A stretch of DNA of 64,000 bases from Zygophlyctis sp. KS116 (taxonomy: Eukaryota > Chytridiomycota): assembly GCA_054661495.1 (NCBI GenBank), contig BAAFSQ010000003.1:40579-104578 (forward strand), read 5' to 3'. Below the pieces are notes generated by a model. It was not told the DNA's origin, did not search any database, and saw nothing but the letters and a program-made list of their open reading frames with translations. Numbering within the stretch: position 1 is the stretch's first letter; each line of letters opens with the position of its first letter. The position numbers were made by a program, and so were the translations under genes. Shown piece after piece: positions 9,382 to 20,096 of the stretch.

Positions 9382-11548
9382 ATGAAATCTCAACGCAAGC
9401 AAAAGGTTCTTTAAACGCTTTAATATTAGACGACAGATGTAGGACTTGCTCAAAAAACATTATCATCTAATTCTATCAATGCTAATAACGCGGATGCAAA
9501 TGCTGGAGATGATTGGCTTCCGGTATTGATTTTATGGTTAATAATAGCCAAAAACGTTACTGAAACCTTCCGGACAATTGGTTTTGACTGAAAAAGAATT
9601 GGATGAAGAAATCACTCGGATTTTGAATGCTAATAATCCTCATGCCGCACAAAACTATTCTAGATACAATCACAAGGAGCAAATATTTAAAACAGTGGCA
9701 AATATGGAACATCATACAATGCATTTTGAATTTGATGGGTATTTGATCTATAAGGGTGATGAAGCTGTCGCCGCTCTTCCAGAAGGGAAAATTGACATGG
9801 AACAGATTAGAGGTTCAGTTGTGGCCCTTCCTACTGGTTATGTTCCATCTGAAGAGGGTGCTGGTGATGATTTGAAGCCTAAAAAGCCTCATAGAAATCA
9901 GTTTAATTTCAGTGAAAGAGCAGCGCAGACTGCAAATAATCCATACAGGGTAATATTTTATAAAGATTTATAAAAAGGAACGATCAACAAATACAGATCC
10001 TGCTCCAATGCGTATTTTCTCTCATAGTGTTAATCAATGGACTATTTATGATGCATATATTGAAGATTTACAACAAAAAGAAAAGCAATCAAAGGAAAAA
10101 TCAAAAGTAAAAGTAAAAAATGTAAATATTAGGCTGCTCCACTTGGCGCCAAAGGTCATAAAGAAGATGAAAAACAAAATATTCTGCCGGCTGAAACTCA
10201 TTCAGAAGATTTATATAATAAGAATCCAGAATTAAGAAAAATGCTGCTGATTATGGATAGAATGGTTAATCAAAATATTTTTGATGAAATTACTCAAGAT
10301 TTTAAATACTGGGAAGATGCTGCAGATGAATTGGGAGATAAAAAAGGTATTTTTTGATTTATTTTAACCATTAAGCTGGAAGTTTACTCCCTCTCTGGAA
10401 ATTTGTCTGCGATAGAGAAAAGAAAAAAACTGTTACATGTATGGACTGGAATCCTTTAAAGACTGATCTATTTGCTGTTGGTTATGGGTCTTATGATTTT
10501 TCTCGTCAATGTCCAGGTATTGTGGCCGTTTTTACTTTGAAAAATCCTTCTAATCCTGAATTTATTTATGTTACTGAATCAGGGGTAATGTGTCTGCACT
10601 TTCATCCACAACATCCTTCACATTTGGCGGTTGGTCTTTATGATGGGACTGTTCTTGTATACAACTTACAGAACAAGACAGATTCTCCCATATATCGTTC
10701 TATAGCAAATAAAAGCAAACATACTGATCCTGTTTGGCAAGTTGTGTGGCAGAAAGATGATTTAGATGAAAACTTGAATTTCTATTCAATTTCTTCAGAT
10801 GGTCGAGTGACGCAGTGGACACTATTGAAAAATGAGCTCGTTCACTCTGATGCAATTTCTCTAACATATGAAGGGGAATCAGAAGGAGCTCTTAATGATA
10901 ACTTATTTAGTATGGCAGGAGGCTGTTGCTTGGATTTCCACAAAACCATTGATCATATTTTTTTGGTTGGCACTGAAGAAGGTCAAATACATAAATGCTC
11001 CAAAGATTATAACAATCAATATTTACTCACATTCGAGGTAATAAGCAATTGTATATAATTTTTCAGGGCCATCAAATGGCAGTTTATACGATCAAGTATA
11101 ATCCTTTCAATAGCAACTATTTCCTTTCTGCAAGTGCTGATTGGACTGTAAAGCTATGGGATCAAAATGATCCGAAACCCATTATGACTTTTGATCTTAA
11201 CTGTGCAGTGGGCGACGTCACATGGGCTCCATATTCTTCTTCAATTTTTGCGGCAGTTACCACAGAAGGAAAGGTATGTAATACCTAAATAATTGCTAGG
11301 TTGTTGTATATGATTTGAATGAAAACAAATACGTACCAGTATGTGAACAGCAAGTTGTTCGAAAGGCAAAGCTTACCCATGTTGCTTTCAATCCTTTCGA
11401 ACCGATTCTTCTGATTGGAGATGATAAAGGAATTGTACAGAGCATGAAACTATCTCCAAATCTTCGGAAAAAACAAGGATCTGAGGAACAAGCCGATAAG
11501 ATTGAAAGAATATTACTTACTGCTATGGGCAAATCTAGCAAACAATAA
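9382..11548 (+). CDS. DNAI1: Axonemal outer-arm dynein intermediate chain 1
   Basis: Eight exons (introns 9406-9429, 9523-9547, 9950-9977, 10107-10132, 10347-10375, 11038-11066, 11274-11299) give 659 aa. The N-terminus has TEKELDEEITRILNANNP, then QFNFSERAAQT and VNQWTIYDAYIEDL, all typical of the IC1/IC78 class. MVNQNIFDEITQDFKYW precedes the WD-repeat propeller, whose blades include LFAVGYGSYDF, GVMCLHFHP, DPVWQVVWQKDDLDENLNF, DFHKTIDHIFLVGTEEGQI, SADWTVKLWD and AVGDVTWAPYSS. DNAI1 anchors the outer dynein arm on doublet microtubules. The first exon is only 24 nt and its intron starts with GTTCTT, so the start is slightly less certain. An alternative donor six bases downstream exists in intron 4. 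Confidence 0.96.
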
Positions 11549-11588
11549 TTATCCAAATTGTCAATTTTCCTAGAGAGAATAATAAATT

Positions 11589-14297
11589 TTATTTTGAACA
11601 GTATGTGTGTGATATTGTCTGGTCAACATTGTAATTAAACAAACTGGAAGATATTCTCTTATGGCAAATTGAACATCTCCTGTCATCCGTCAAGTTTATT
11701 TTACGGTTTTGCCTTTCTAGCAACAAGCTTTGAGTCTATAAATGTAAGTTCAACGCACATACCTGCATCATATATGACTTGAGTAAGCTATGCTTCAATC
11801 TGTAATTATTCTTTATTTCAAGAATATTTTCAAAATATTTTTGGAAGTAAGTAAACAGCTGTACAAGTTTAAACGATTCTGGAAGAGAATTTAAGACCTT
11901 GGCATCATTATAAAACTTGTTACCTTTTTTATATCCATTTTAGAACCGTATTTTTCAATATATTGAATCACATCATCGTCATCAGATTTAAGCTCAAAAA
12001 GAATATCAAATACGTGGCGAGAATCTGGGTCTACAATCGAGTAAGTCCTTTCGCAATATCTAAACTTATAAGCTAAAAATATATACGTTTCAGCCGTCTC
12101 AAAACTGTTGAGTTCTTTCACAAGAATATGCAATGCTTCTCGATGCCGTTTGAGGTGACCTAAAACAGTTGATTTCTCCATTAAAAGATCTTGAAATGAA
12201 TTTTTTTAAATTACCTCTCGATGTGAAGAAATGCAAAACGTTAACTGGTCTATAGTATTTTGAGTTTTCTAAAAAATTCTGTAATGTCGGAATATGGCCT
12301 CCGTTTAGTGAATCTTTTGTATTAAATTATTAAACTTTACCATTGGAAGAAGACAAGCTTGTGAGGCGATTCATGTCAACACCTCTCATCATTTTATCGA
12401 TGTACTTTTCTACAAATTTCTCGTGCATTTGCGATGATTTATTGCCTAGAGTACGAATACAGTGATCAAGAAACAGAAATGAAAAATCTGGATGGACTCC
12501 ATCCATATTATCCACGATTAGTTCCTGAATATTTTCAGTTATCTATGAGTTTTAATGATTTTATAAAAGACATACATTATCGAATCGCTCTACAAATATC
12601 TATAATAATTATCATAATAAGATTATACCTTTATTCCCAATGAAACATCATTATCAGTAACCCATTTTGCAAACTCAAAAATTAAGTCAAGATGCTGTTT
12701 CATATCTAAATGCTGCAAATAATCAACCATTTTCTGTAAATATTCCTCAGAATTAAGTCTTTTCCTTAATTTGTATGTAAAGATACCCTTTTAAGCGTTC
12801 TAAAGCCTTTCCATGCAACTTTTTGCCTTTAAAATATTCAATCAAATCATTCCATCTTTCCTTTTTTGATAAAATTCGCTCAACAACAGATTCTTCAATG
12901 TAATTACGAACACGAAACAATGATCCCAAGAGAGAGTGATTCAATTCTAGATAAATCCTAAATAAAGCTGTATCTACTAACCCAGAAAGAACAATCAATT
13001 CATTTTCTGAATCAAATCCTTCCCCATCATACGTATCAACAATTGAATATGCTGATTCAGAAGCAGGAACTTCAGATCCAAACTCTGCATTCATTTTTTC
13101 TAATTGCCTTAATCTTCTAGCAATACTTGCACGCTGCCTTGACAAATAATCCACCAAAACCAATAGAGTTTGTTTATCAACTTTACATTAAAAATAACAA
13201 TTACTGTAAATTTCATCATCTGAACCTCCTAAAAAAAGATCAATACACGTTTTAGGAGACGCTTTAATTTCATCTAATAAATCCAAAGTCTTTCTAACAT
13301 CCTTGAGTTCAACATATGCAAAAGTTGCATACTCCAATTGAATTTCTTTAAATCTTGATAATTTTAGAGTATCTGAAACATCTGAAGACGTCAACAACTC
13401 TTTAGCTAATTCATACTGATTTAAATCCAATAATTCCTGTATTTGATCTTGAATTGAATTCAGCGTTAATCTCCAAATAGTATGATCATCACAAATATAA
13501 GCAGGATTATTTAAATGAATTATACTAGTCCCTGGAATTTCCAAAACTTGTACTAAATCTCCTGAATTTAAATTCCTAATTTCTATTGAATTTGCCAAAC
13601 TTGCCATTAAATAAATCTGAAAAGCCACAATATTCACTGGTTTACTAGTCCATGTAACCACCCTGTTTTCTTTACTACCATTTTTATGAAAAAATAAACA
13701 AGTTTCTTCCCTTGTTATTATAATATAGTCTCTAGAAATAGTCACTACTGGCCTTTTTTCCGTACTAAATCCAATCTTATTAAATCTTCCAGACCAAAAT
13801 ATCTGTCTTGATTCCCATGTAACAATATCCAAGAGATAAAATCCCCCTTTTTCTTCTAATAAAACTAAATGTGAATCTATTGTCCATGCACGAGTATATT
13901 TCACACTTGTCCAACTTTCTCTCTTTACAATCATCTTGTTCCCATCAAAATCAACCAGAGATAATTTATCTCTTGTACACAGTAAAATAGTATAATCACT
14001 GATAACACAAAAAGAATACACATTTTTCCATTCAAGCGTCAGTTCCAACTCTTCTCCCATCCAAAATAAATTCCTTTTACTCAATAGAAACAGTCCATCT
14101 CTAAAACTAGTCAGTCGAGGAGCTGAAAGAGTAATTTCACTTTTTAAATCTAATAAAAGCTCTGGTTCTAAACGAATAGAATAAACAAAAAGGAATTTAT
14201 CACTAGAGACTGCTAGATATTTACTAAAACTTGCAGAATCTAATATTTTAAACGTAGGATCTTGTCCAATCACTAGTAAATTAGCAACATTGTGCAT
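11589..14297 (-). CDS. VPS39: HOPS complex subunit VPS39/Vam6
   Basis: Nine exons and eight introns of 22-33 nt give 831 aa. The N-terminal half is a CNH/beta-propeller region, ending at DDHTIWRLTLNSIQDQIQEL. The alpha-solenoid follows with LLVLVDYLSRQR, DTALFRIYLELN, GKKLHGKALERL, VDYLQHLDMKQHLDLIF, KIFVERFDNI and LLMEKSTVLGHLKRHREAL. The terminal exons code SLLLERQNRKINL and a small zinc-binding-like end, RCSICHKRI...HTYCSK, which matches the conserved VPS39 C-terminus. VPS39 is a Rab7/Ypt7-binding tether on the vacuole in HOPS. It converges on DNAI1, with 40 bp between stops. The 22-nt intron could alternatively end six bases later in frame. Confidence 0.95.
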
Positions 14298-14306
14298 CCC
14301 AAAAAC

Positions 14307-15737
14307 TTAAATTTTTCTATTTTTCCAAATCAAGACACAAGACTCTTCCAAGAGAATCATTTGTGGTAGAATTTCTACTACATCTAGATCCTTGATTGAA
14401 TACCAAGAGTCTTTAGGTGCATTATACACGTGTACATGATATGATCCATCTTCCATATTTCCAGAATGACATATATTAGCTACAAGATCATATCTTGTTT
14501 CAGTCTCTTGTGAGATTCCAGTTGTATCTAATAAATTAATTAAACTAAATTACATTCACGCATATCAAGTCCTTTAATAGGAAAATTCACAATTGTAGGA
14601 TTCTTTTCATACTTGAAATTAGATCTTGTAAATCTTTTAAAGATTAGAATTAAATATGATGGTAGAGATGTAAGAGTAGACCGTTTTAAAGTATTTTCAG
14701 AATCAAAAATAGTTTTTCCATCATATTTTTCTAGTAATTTTGTTAAAGATACTTGAGGGATAATATTTGCTTCTAATTCATCTTGAAAAAGAGGAGGAGG
14801 AGGTAAATCTAGAGTTAAAGCCAAAAATGGACCAGTTTTAGACTTAATTTCTATAAATTATTATTTTTTTAAAATTACCTCTTTTTAAATCCAATTTCTT
14901 TCCTAAAATACCAACAGTCTGAGATTCAATTTTTACAGATCCTTGAAATGTTTCATAAATTAAATCTATAAAGTTTTAAAAAATAGAAAAATACTAGACT
15001 TTTGCTTTTTAGAAAACTGATTTAAAGTCCAAATTAAAAATTCCCAAGGCTCTTTTTGTTGAACTAGACTAAACTTTTTTCCACTAGAATCAGAGACTTG
15101 CTAATATTTTAGAATTTTAAATTTACTTGAACAAATTCATGAGGTGAAACATGACCTTTAAAAGCACGAGTATTCCACATTTTTCTAATTAAAGTCCCAA
15201 ATCTCTTGATCAACTCTTTAGCTCCATCTTCTTGTTTAGAAAGAAAAAAGTTTCGAAGAGGTAAAACTTGATTCAGTCCTTGAACAATAACATTTACGTA
15301 ATCATTAGATTTAATATTGTTAAGTCCAACATAACCCGGTATAAAACTTTTTCCCGATAAATCAGTACAAACAGCTGTTGATTTTGAAATTGATTCTACT
15401 TGATCTTTAGTAAATACAGGATCAAGAACATATTTTATATCATTTAATGATGAGTCTAGCACTTGATAGTTATCAGGTAAAATATAGATTTTTCCGGAAC
15501 TTAAGTTGATAAATGGATGATGATCTGTTTCTATAGAATGATAATATGCCCAAGTATTTAGTCCTCTTCCTTGAAAGTATTTTCCACAGACTAAACATCC
15601 ATATACATTTACATGTTCCAGACACACCGAACACAATTTCTCTAAAATTAATCATTAAATGTACCAAAGTCAAAATCAAGGACTGATCGGTTGATTGTAT
15701 CAAGCCAAAGTGAATCCGTCTTGATCTTCTTATTCAT
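14307..15737 (-). CDS. USP39: Spliceosomal tri-snRNP protein USP39/Sad1
   Basis: Six exons (introns 23, 26, 29, 28 and 26 nt) give 432 aa. The start at 15737 is set by family alignment: NRSVLDFDFEKLCSVCL leads into the ZnF-UBP domain with CLVCGKYFQGRG and a conserved YYHS...HHPFINL. The USP-like domain has VGLNNIKSNDYVNVIVQGLN in place of the catalytic Cys box, the known inactive state of USP39. Further matches are WNTRAFKGHVSPHEFVQ, EKNPTIVNFPIKGLDMREY, DLVANICHSG and ILPQMILLEESCVLIWK. USP39/Sad1 stabilises the U4/U6.U5 tri-snRNP. It lies ten bases upstream of VPS39 on the same strand. Confidence 0.95.
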
Positions 15738-15775
15738 TAACCCAATTCTTCACCTACGATTTTACATTTTCAAAT

Positions 15776-17905
15776 TCATTCTTTATTAATAAAACTTGAT
15801 CTAGATTTAATCTGGCTAGAGCCCTGAGAACTCTGGGCTTCAGAGTTTTGGGAATCTTCACTTTTATGAAATATGCCACCAGACTTTTGCAATTGTTGAA
15901 TTTGATATTGTGTTTGATGTGCTTGTTTTTGTGCTTGTTGCATCATGGCCTTGACTGTTGCTGAGCGTTCAGATGATTCATTCTTCTTTTTTAAGAATTT
16001 ATCTCCAAGATTCACACTAGGTCCCTTGGGGAGTCTCTTCTTGATTGAGGCTGGTATGACTGCACGAACTACAGAGCTTGGTGGTGGTCCGCCATAAGGA
16101 AGTGTGCCAAGAGGACTCGGATGAAAAGAGATTTGTTCAAAATGTGCAGGTTTGTTGATGTAAAATTTATATTCGTCTTCTTTGGGTGCATGTGTTATTG
16201 TTCGGAATTTGAGATTACTAAAATTATTTTCAAATTTACTTACTTTAATAAGTCTTCTTCTAAAGGAATAAAGTCTGGATCTGAATTAAATTCATCAGAG
16301 CTGTTATCATAACGGTTCTTTTCAAGATTTTTTTGGAAATTTTCATACAATTCTCTAGAATCAAAAACTAGAGGAGAATCTAGATTTCGTACTTTATACT
16401 CGGGCTTTCGAGATAAATGACGATCTATAATTTGTCGTCCTCCACGTCCAAAACGCTTGCGGATATATAAATTTGACTTTTTGTCCATGGGAATAGATAT
16501 TAAATCATTATGTTTACACCAGTATGAAGCTATCGGTGGTTTGGGTATTGAAGTACTCTAAAACGTTTAAAAAAATAAGCTTACATCAGTCAAATCTACC
16601 CATCCATCCTTCTCTTCTGTCAATTTATGTTTTTGAACTTGTTCTTGTAAAGAAAGAAGAAAAAGACCATGTGAAGAGGTATCCATATCATGTACAAATG
16701 AAGATGCATCTTTAAACTTTGATGCAGGTATACGAATTTTAGTTGAATCTCTAAGTTTTAAAAAATCCAATTAAATAATACCTGGAATCTTCTATTCTTT
16801 TCAGTTTCTTCCTTGGCCGAACCAGCGGAGCTATATCCCAATCCCTATCAGTAATCTGAATCCCCAATTTCTTTTTTAATTTTCTAATCTTTACACGCTC
16901 TTCAAAAATCTGAATATCATATTCTAGAGCCTCCTTTTTGCAATTCTCTCTAGCCACTACTAAATTTAAGATTTCTCTTGCTTGTAAAAGCTCATTTCTT
17001 AATCTTGTCAATTTCTCCAATGATTGTCCATCTGATCTTCTCATCTTTCTCAATGGTTTTAATTCTCTTCTTCTAAAACATACATAAGGATCTGAATCTG
17101 GTTTATCCGACAATTCTTCAAACTTTTCTGATTAATTTATACTAGATACCTTTAATTTTGGAATAATTGACTTTCCTCCCCGTGTACCATACCTCCTATC
17201 TTTCCAATATTGTATTATTTGAGTGAAAACATTATTATTTAGAGAGTCTTTATCTAATGCTTCTAAAACACTACAACAATCTTGTAAATTTGGTTCTTCT
17301 GTCCCCCTTTCATCCCCCAATTTTTCCAAAGTCCAGAGTAATTCTTCAAATAATTCTTCAGAAATTGCAGTATCCGCATTTTCCTGCCATTTCCCTAAAA
17401 ATTCCAAATCTTTTTCATCTAAATCATACGGAATCCCTCTAGAGTCTTCAATAAAAGCAGAAAATCTGATTAAACTCTTTGGCAGAGAATAATCTCCACT
17501 ATAAAAACTTGAATAATTTGGCCAAACTTTTGAGGCATCGGGCGTTGGAATGACTACAGTCCCTAGCGTATTATTTTGTGAAGCTATGAGAGCGGCTTGT
17601 AGATGATGTTCCTCTTCTTCTTCCTTTTCTACACCGGTTGCAAAAGTTGGAATATTACGATTCAGAACAGCATTTTGGTCAATCAGCGGTAAATCGCAAA
17701 GTTTAAAAACTAGAAGGGGTTTCTTAAAATCGAATTTCCGGGACCTTAGTGAAGATGATGATGGAGTGCCATTGGTAGAATGGCCTGTTGTTGGCATTGT
17801 AGAGTTGCTCTTTTCTGCTCTGACGCCAAAGGGTTCGCGCTTAAAGGTTTCTGATTGCTTTAATACGCGATAATTATAACACAATAAGTCTTTTTCTAGT
17901 GCCAA
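15776..17905 (-). CDS. EPC1: Enhancer of polycomb-like, NuA4 subunit Epl1/EPC
   Basis: Five exons (introns 27, 31, 27 and 26 nt) give up to 672 aa. The EPcA domain is clear: RSRKFDFKKPLLVFKLCDLP, NRNIPTFATGVEKEEEEEHH, LQAALIASQ, VVIPTPDASKVW, YDLDEKDLEFL, then DSDPYVCFRRRELKPLRK and LRNELLQAREILNLV. Downstream come the fungal/metazoan EPC C-terminal block FGRGGRQIIDRH and a Gln-rich helix, MMQQAQKQAHQTQ. Epl1 assembles the Esa1/Tip60 acetyltransferase core on nucleosomes. The start could be 17905 or the internal ATG at 17797, just before the SSSSLRSRK stretch. It lies upstream of USP39 in the same orientation, 38 bp away. Confidence 0.93.
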
Positions 17906-17928
17906 GATCTACTAGTTAGTCTACAATC

Positions 17929-18273
17929 ATGAAGGAATCGCCAACAAATCTAAATTCTGATCAAGAATTCTTAAAGACAAATCTCACTCTATTTCTTTCT
18001 AGAGTCATAAAGACTATTATGGGACTAGTCAAGGAAAGAAATTATAGAAGGAAAAAATATCCAAGATATACTAAAACAGTCACTATTCTAGATGTTAGAG
18101 CGGCTCTAATGCTTTTGGAATATCCGATTCCAGAGTATTTAAATAAATTAGGAGATATTTCACGAGACATGGCTCTAAAACAGGAAAATACTATTACTAA
18201 AGAGTCTAATTTTAAGAGGAAATCTACAAGGAGACTGATTAAATCTGATCAAATCATTCAAGACTCGGAGTAA
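17929..18273 (+). CDS. Small basic protein with histone-fold-like helix, unassigned
   Basis: This single exon encodes 114 aa. The central part, LFLSRVIKTIMGLVKERNYRRKKYPRYTKTVTILDVRAALMLLEYPIP, looks like a long helix, a basic loop, a short strand (TVTILDVRAALML) and a final helix. This is the spacing of a histone fold, as in TAF or Rrn5-type factors. The rest is Lys/Arg-rich and looks disordered. I cannot assign it to a named family, and the histone-fold reading is by eye only. The start lies 23 bp from the most upstream EPC start on the other strand, so the two may share a promoter. Confidence 0.65.
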   Translation: MKESPTNLNSDQEFLKTNLTLFLSRVIKTIMGLVKERNYRRKKYPRYTKTVTILDVRAALMLLEYPIPEYLNKLGDISRDMALKQENTITKESNFKRKSTRRLIKSDQIIQDSE

Positions 18274-18320
18274 ATTTTTTTAGCAAGTTTTAAAATTTTT
18301 CTTGTTCTTATCAGTTGATA

Positions 18321-19079
18321 ATGAATTATATTCCAAAATCAAGAGTAGGAAGAGGATTATTGTTGACTCTAGTGTCTTCAACTGCTTATTTTTCCTATGA
18401 TAGATATCAGTATATGATTATAAACCAAGATTTAGAGAAGAAATTCAAGGTTTTTGGATCTCTACCTATTAAACCTGGTGATCCATCAGATAAATTAAAG
18501 ATTTATATTGCTCCTAGTTTTTATGCCATGAATTGGTTTAATTCTTATATTAGACCTTTTTTATATATTGGAGGGATGGATTATGAATTGGTTCAAAAGG
18601 AATTAGATCAAATACAAGAGGATGTAGTCAATACAATTAAAAATAGTAGAGACCGTTGGATTACTCAAACAATTAAAATTAGAGATAGGACTTGGATTGA
18701 ATATTTTAGAGGGATTGATGCTCCTACTAAAGATATTCTAAAAGTCCAAAATGAATTTAAAGGGATTGTAGGAGTTGGACCCGAAGTTTATGATTTAGTT
18801 TTGGCTGGATATGATCATGGAGTGCATTGTACCAAGGAGAGTCATGTTGAAGACTGTACTAATTCAGAAAAATCAGAAAATTTAGAAAATCTAGAGCCGT
18901 CAAGGATTACAGCAACAGTGGAGGATTACAAAAATTATCCAACTTTATTTAATCTTCCAGGAAAGGAACAAACAGGATGGAGAGGATTTCCGAAAAGAAT
19001 ATTTTGGGCTTTTAATCAAAGATGGATTTTACAGCAAGTTGGAGATGAATTGGTAGAAATATTCAAAAAAGTTGAATAG
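18321..19079 (+). CDS. TIM54: Mitochondrial inner-membrane translocase subunit Tim54
   Basis: This single exon encodes 252 aa from the ATG at 18321 (the frame upstream has no ATG). The N-terminus has IPKSRVGRG, then a single TM-like segment LLLTLVSSTAYFSYDRYQY, as in Tim54. Next comes the family block KLKIYIAPSFYAMNWFNSYIRP, then YDLVLAGYDHGVHCTK and a Trp-rich end (GWRGFPKRIFWAFNQRW). Tim54 is a TIM22-complex subunit for carrier insertion and is essentially restricted to fungi. It is shorter than the yeast protein (478 aa). The stop is three bases from the stop of the converging gene. Family assignment rests on the N-terminal half. Confidence 0.82.
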   Translation: MNYIPKSRVGRGLLLTLVSSTAYFSYDRYQYMIINQDLEKKFKVFGSLPIKPGDPSDKLKIYIAPSFYAMNWFNSYIRPFLYIGGMDYELVQKELDQIQEDVVNTIKNSRDRWITQTIKIRDRTWIEYFRGIDAPTKDILKVQNEFKGIVGVGPEVYDLVLAGYDHGVHCTKESHVEDCTNSEKSENLENLEPSRITATVEDYKNYPTLFNLPGKEQTGWRGFPKRIFWAFNQRWILQQVGDELVEIFKKVE

Positions 19080-19082
19080 ATT

Positions 19083-20058
19083 TTAGAAAATAAATGCTTC
19101 TTGATCATACTCTTTTCCTAAATTCATGTATGAGAATTTATCTGATCTGTTCATGAATGCTTTTGCAAAGAATATTAGAGCACGGAGCAACATAAATAGT
19201 AAAAATGATAATCCTCCAACCTCTCCAAGCCAGTTATCCATATCTAAAGTTAGGAATGATTTTTCATAAGTAACTTCAAGTTTGGGATATCTAAATTGAA
19301 GAATTAAATAATTTCCCAAGACTGAAGTTGCATTTCCATTAGAAACAATTTCAATTGAAGAAGGTTTAACTTCATAGACTAGATTAGATTTTCCGTATTG
19401 ATCGATTTCATAAACTTTTCTAACTATTAAAAATTTAAAATTACTTTGAAATGATTTGAGTTGCAGTTCCTGTTCCTGCTCCGAAAAAGTTGTCAAAACT
19501 CATATTTGGCTTTACATCTCTGCCATTATGAGCATGAGCAATAACAAAAAGCCCTGAAGGAGATCCTCTTATTTGACCTGATACACTTGCAGTAATTGTA
19601 AGTATATCTCCTTCCTGAGATGCTGCAAGTGTATCACCTGGTAAATCATTTAAAGTTAAACATTCACGATCAAAACCGCTAAAGTTGACTACTCTTGAAT
19701 ATATTCCAGAGTCATCACAAGGAATTTTATTTCCAGTGGATGATTTAAGACCATAACAAGAGATTATCCCGGCCGTTTCTCCAACTTCCGGACAGATTGT
19801 CACTGCAGGAAATTCATAAGACGGCGAAGGGATCTGAGATGGAAACATGTTATTTAGGAAATCAACTGAAAGATGCTGAGGTGATGCAGTAGTTCTATAA
19901 GTTGCAGGCAGTTGAGAAGCAAACTTATGGCCTCGTACGATAGCATAAATGAATACACTGAAACCAAAGATTAACCCAAATACAAATTCCAGTCTAGCGA
20001 TGATCGTCTGGCCTCTTGTATTCAATGATCGTTTAAAGAAGAGACTGTTATTGTTCAT
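19083..20058 (-). CDS. Two-TM membrane protein with DEG/ENaC-like layout
   Basis: Two exons (intron 19420-19444) encode 316 aa. There is one TM segment near residues 26-43 (FVFGLIFGFSVFIYAIV) and one near 275-295 (GGLSFLLFMLLRALIFFAKAF). Between them is a large, presumably extracellular domain with paired cysteines and a possible N-glycosylation site (NMSFDNF). After TM1 the motif FPAVTICPEV closely resembles the FPAVTICN signature of DEG/ENaC/ASIC channels. An ECLTLND strand recalls their CFTFN motif, and a GEVGG run precedes TM2 as in that family. The usual GxS filter is not evident and the cysteines are fewer. I infer a distant DEG/ENaC-like protein or an analogue with the same topology. 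Confidence 0.6.
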
Positions 20059-20096
20059 TTTTAGAGTTACGTCATTTGATTGTTCAAGGTTATCAG

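Noticed and set aside
17223-17492. Two antisense frames within Enhancer of polycomb
   Set aside because: They lie opposite the conserved EPcA domain and carry no recognisable motif.
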